Below are positions 61,048 through 64,000 of a DNA stretch of 64,000 nucleotides, in pieces. Below the pieces are notes generated by a model, which searched no databases, had not been told where the DNA came from, and saw nothing but the letters and a program-made list of their open reading frames with translations. How positions within the stretch are numbered: position 1 is the stretch's first letter; every line of letters starts with the position of its first letter. Source of the stretch: an uncultured Clostridia bacterium (GTDB lineage Bacteria; Bacillota; Clostridia; Oscillospirales; Oscillospiraceae); the NCBI GenBank assembly GCA_932222125.1, contig CAKNZJ010000194.1, positions 1-64,000 on the forward strand, written 5' to 3'. A program made the position numbers and the translations under genes.

Positions 61048-61779
61048 ATGCATTCCAAACTCCTGTCCGCCGCCGTTCACCATACCTTGCCGGTACTGAT
61101 GGGCTATCTATCCATCGGCCTGGTATTTGGCTGGATGATGTCCGCAGCGGGCTTTATCCCCCTGTGGTCAGTGGCTATGTCCATGGTGGTGTATGCCGGC
61201 AGCGGCCAATATCTGGGTGTGGACCTTCTGTCAAACGCCTCTCCCCTGGCCGATGTAGCCTTCTTTACCTTTATCATCAACTTCCGCCATCTGGTATATG
61301 GCCTATCCATGTTGAGCAAATTCCACTATATCACGGGTTGGCGCAAGCTTTATATGATATTTGCCCTCACCGATGAGACCTACGCCCTGCTAGCCGGTGC
61401 TCACCCTCCGAAGGAAGTCAAGGAACAGGACTTTTACTTTGTCATCTCCCTTTTGGATCAGCTCTATTGGATTGCCGGTACTCTGATTGGCGCCGTAGCT
61501 GGGGCTATCATTACCATCAACACTGAGGGTATCGACTTTGCCATGACCGCTCTATTTCTTGTCATAGCCGTAGAACAGTGGTTATCTGGTAAACAGCATC
61601 TCCCCGCCCTGCTAGGCATCATCGGTCCCTTGGCCTGTCTGTTCACCTGGGGGCCGGAGGGCGGCCGTTTTCTCATCCCCGCCCTGGTGATCCTTGTCAC
61701 CAGTCTACTGCTCCTTCGCCCCGTGTTGGACAAAGCGGAGGAACCTAATTCGGCCCAGAAAGGAGAGAATCTCCTATGA
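61048..61779 (+). CDS. azlC: AzlC-type branched-chain amino acid exporter, large subunit
   Basis: The protein has 243 residues and about seven membrane helices. Family blocks are HTLPVLMGYLSIGLVFGWMM, VYAGSGQYLGVDLL and FIINFRHLVYGLSML. It forms an export complex with AzlD for branched-chain amino acids or analogues. The ATG follows CCTGGTGGTGATCCTTT. Its stop overlaps the azlD start as ATGA. No Lrp-type AzlB regulator is adjacent. Confidence 0.93.
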   Translation: MHSKLLSAAVHHTLPVLMGYLSIGLVFGWMMSAAGFIPLWSVAMSMVVYAGSGQYLGVDLLSNASPLADVAFFTFIINFRHLVYGLSMLSKFHYITGWRKLYMIFALTDETYALLAGAHPPKEVKEQDFYFVISLLDQLYWIAGTLIGAVAGAIITINTEGIDFAMTALFLVIAVEQWLSGKQHLPALLGIIGPLACLFTWGPEGGRFLIPALVILVTSLLLLRPVLDKAEEPNSAQKGENLL

Positions 61780-62102
61780 CGCCTTTGCAAATGGCCCTTT
61801 CCATCACCGTCATGGCTCTGATCACCTTTCTTACCCGAGCACTTCCCTTTCTCCTATTCGGCCGGATGAGCAAAATTCCAAGAGTGGTGCTGTATCTCGG
61901 AAAATATCTTCCTGCGGCAGTGATCGCCATGCTCATCGTTTACTGCTTCCGAAACACCAGCTTTCATGCCCTCTCCAGCTGGCTGCCCTCCCTGCTGGCT
62001 GGCGGGACTGTGGTGGCCCTCCACCTTTGGAAACGCCGCAATATACTATCCATCGCAGGCGGCACCATTCTCTATATGATCCTAGTCCAGGTGGTCTTCT
62101 AA
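61776..62102 (+). CDS. azlD: AzlD-type small subunit of the branched-chain amino acid exporter
   Basis: The protein has 108 residues and four membrane helices. MALITFLTRALPFLLFG and LGKYLPAAVIAMLIVYC are typical AzlD sequences. It works with AzlC, to which it is translationally coupled through the ATGA overlap. A bidirectional terminator separates it from tuf. Confidence 0.93.
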   Translation: MTPLQMALSITVMALITFLTRALPFLLFGRMSKIPRVVLYLGKYLPAAVIAMLIVYCFRNTSFHALSSWLPSLLAGGTVVALHLWKRRNILSIAGGTILYMILVQVVF

Positions 62103-62142
62103 AGGGACTGAATACTGACAGGAAGATACAAATATTCTCCCA

Positions 62143-62184
62143 ATAAAAAGGGAGGACAGCCCTCAGGCCGTCCTCCCTTTTTAT
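62143..62184. terminator. Bidirectional terminator between azlD and tuf
   Basis: A perfect 13-base stem AAAAAGGGAGGAC (62145-62157 with 62170-62182) is bordered by A and T runs on both sides. Confidence 0.92.
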
Positions 62185-62192
62185 ACTCATAA

Positions 62193-63395
<1,203 letters not shown>

Positions 63396-63444
63396 TTTGA
63401 GTTTCCTCCTTATACTAACTAAAAATAATCCTGATATGGCGGAG

Positions 63445-63478
63445 CCTATTCTGGGCATATTTTATCGCATAGGCTCTG
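63445..63478. repeat. Inverted repeat around the tuf -10 box
   Basis: GAGCCTAT and ATAGGCTC flank the -10 box at the tuf start site. It may be an operator or chance. Confidence 0.3.
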
Positions 63479-63487
63479 AAAATGCAA
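63459..63487 (-). promoter_or_regulatory. Internal promoter of tuf
   Basis: On the minus strand: TTGCAT (63487-63482), a 17-base spacer, TAAAAT (63464-63459), in the fusA-tuf gap. Confidence 0.75.
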
Positions 63488-63515
63488 CCATATTTTTCAC
63501 ATTTTATGACCGTGC

Positions 63516-64000
63516 TCAGGCATCCTCTTTGCGGCCGCGCTGGGCGATGATCTTTTCTGCGATATTCTTTGGGATTTCCACATAGCTATGGGGTTCCATG
63601 GTGTACTGGCCACGGCCCTGGGTGCGGGAACGCAGGTCGGTGGCATAGCCGAACATCTCAGACAGGGGCACCATGGCGTCCACCTGAGTAGCGCCTGGGC
63701 GAACTTCCTGTCCCATGATTTGCCCGCGACGGCTGTTCAAATCGCCGATGACGTTGCCCAGATAGTCGTCAGGCACCGTGACGGACACCTTCATAATGGG
63801 TTCCAACAGGCACGCTCCCGCTTTGCGGCAAGCCTCCTTAAAGGCCATAGAACCAGCAATTTTAAAGGCCATTTCAGAGGAGTCCACCTCATGATAAGAG
63901 CCGAAGGTGAGATGAACCTTTACGTCCACCACCGGGTAACCGGCCAGGATACCAGCCTGCATCGCTCCCTGAATGCCTGCGTCCACTGCCGGAATATACT
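63516..64000 (-). CDS. fusA: Elongation factor G, C-terminal part (5' end outside window)
   Basis: The frame is open at base 64000, so this is the C-terminal ~160 residues. It matches EF-G domains [72 protein letters not shown] and [22 protein letters not shown] drives translocation on the ribosome. The tuf gene follows 120 bases downstream with its own promoter. Confidence 0.97.
   Translation of the reverse strand, partial: YIPAVDAGIQGAMQAGILAGYPVVDVKVHLTFGSYHEVDSSEMAFKIAGSMAFKEACRKAGACLLEPIMKVSVTVPDDYLGNVIGDLNSRRGQIMGQEVRPGATQVDAMVPLSEMFGYATDLRSRTQGRGQYTMEPHSYVEIPKNIAEKIIAQRGRKEDA

Overview
This window is a chromosomal segment from an anaerobic, endospore-forming member of the Clostridia. 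Codon use is GC-rich, there are two rubrerythrins and a ferrous-iron uptake pair, and sporulation genes (spo0A, spoIVB, spoIID, dpaAB) are scattered through it. This fits an Oscillospiraceae-type gut Firmicute (Flavonifractor/Intestinimonas-like). The placement is inferred from gene content, not from any database match.

Layout. 1-2383: the 3' end of a large repeat-rich surface protein, a small acidic protein, a strong terminator and a frameshifted relic of a second surface protein. 2536-4007: a reverse rubrerythrin behind a palindromic operator, then a hexapeptide acyltransferase. 4053-8264 (minus): an alanine-type T-box operon encoding an ASCH-metallopeptidase fusion, AlaS and a HIT protein. 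8268-16361 (minus): a DUF362 protein, HrcA/CIRCE-controlled ClpB, FeoAB, and a membrane-anchored 5'-nucleotidase. 16474-20278: a radical SAM protein, CTP synthase and convergent IlvE. 20446-31461: a long plus-strand information-processing run: gdpP, rplI, a small zinc-ribbon membrane protein, dnaB, tilS, hpt, an ftsH relic, lepB, an unknown membrane protein, metG and tatD. 31499-38601: cold-shock protein, a DUF896 and YlmH pair, an ABC exporter divergent from an AEC transporter, YtvI and HtrA.

38607-45750: a 38-residue gene missed by length filters, YmdB, a DEAD-box helicase, an IscR-like Rrf2 regulator, mutY, tdk, an orphan radical SAM activase-like protein and a GtrII-type membrane protein. 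45805-52600: DUF6512, spoIVB-spo0A with an inverted 0A-box pair, nicotinate phosphoribosyltransferase, a classical rubrerythrin and dipicolinate synthase. 52614-54015: the infC-rpmI-rplT operon with a leader and a probable AUA start. 54016-54964: an AT-rich scar holding a dense cluster of short inverted repeats and a broken serine recombinase. 54965-64000: citrate synthase, spoIID, LTA synthase, a diacylglycerol kinase family lipid kinase, azlCD, tuf and the end of fusA.

Most of the window is ordinary core chromosome. The least ordinary parts are the ftsH relic at the conserved tilS-hpt-ftsH position, the T-box-controlled ASCH-metallopeptidase fusion beside alaS, the Spo0A receiver lacking one acidic-pocket residue, the 33-bp palindrome on the rubrerythrin promoter, the back-to-back promoters sharing one -35 box, and the inverted-repeat cluster beside the broken recombinase. 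I found no CRISPR array, no tRNA or rRNA gene, no intact insertion sequence, and nothing that I can confidently call a new defence or biosynthetic system.
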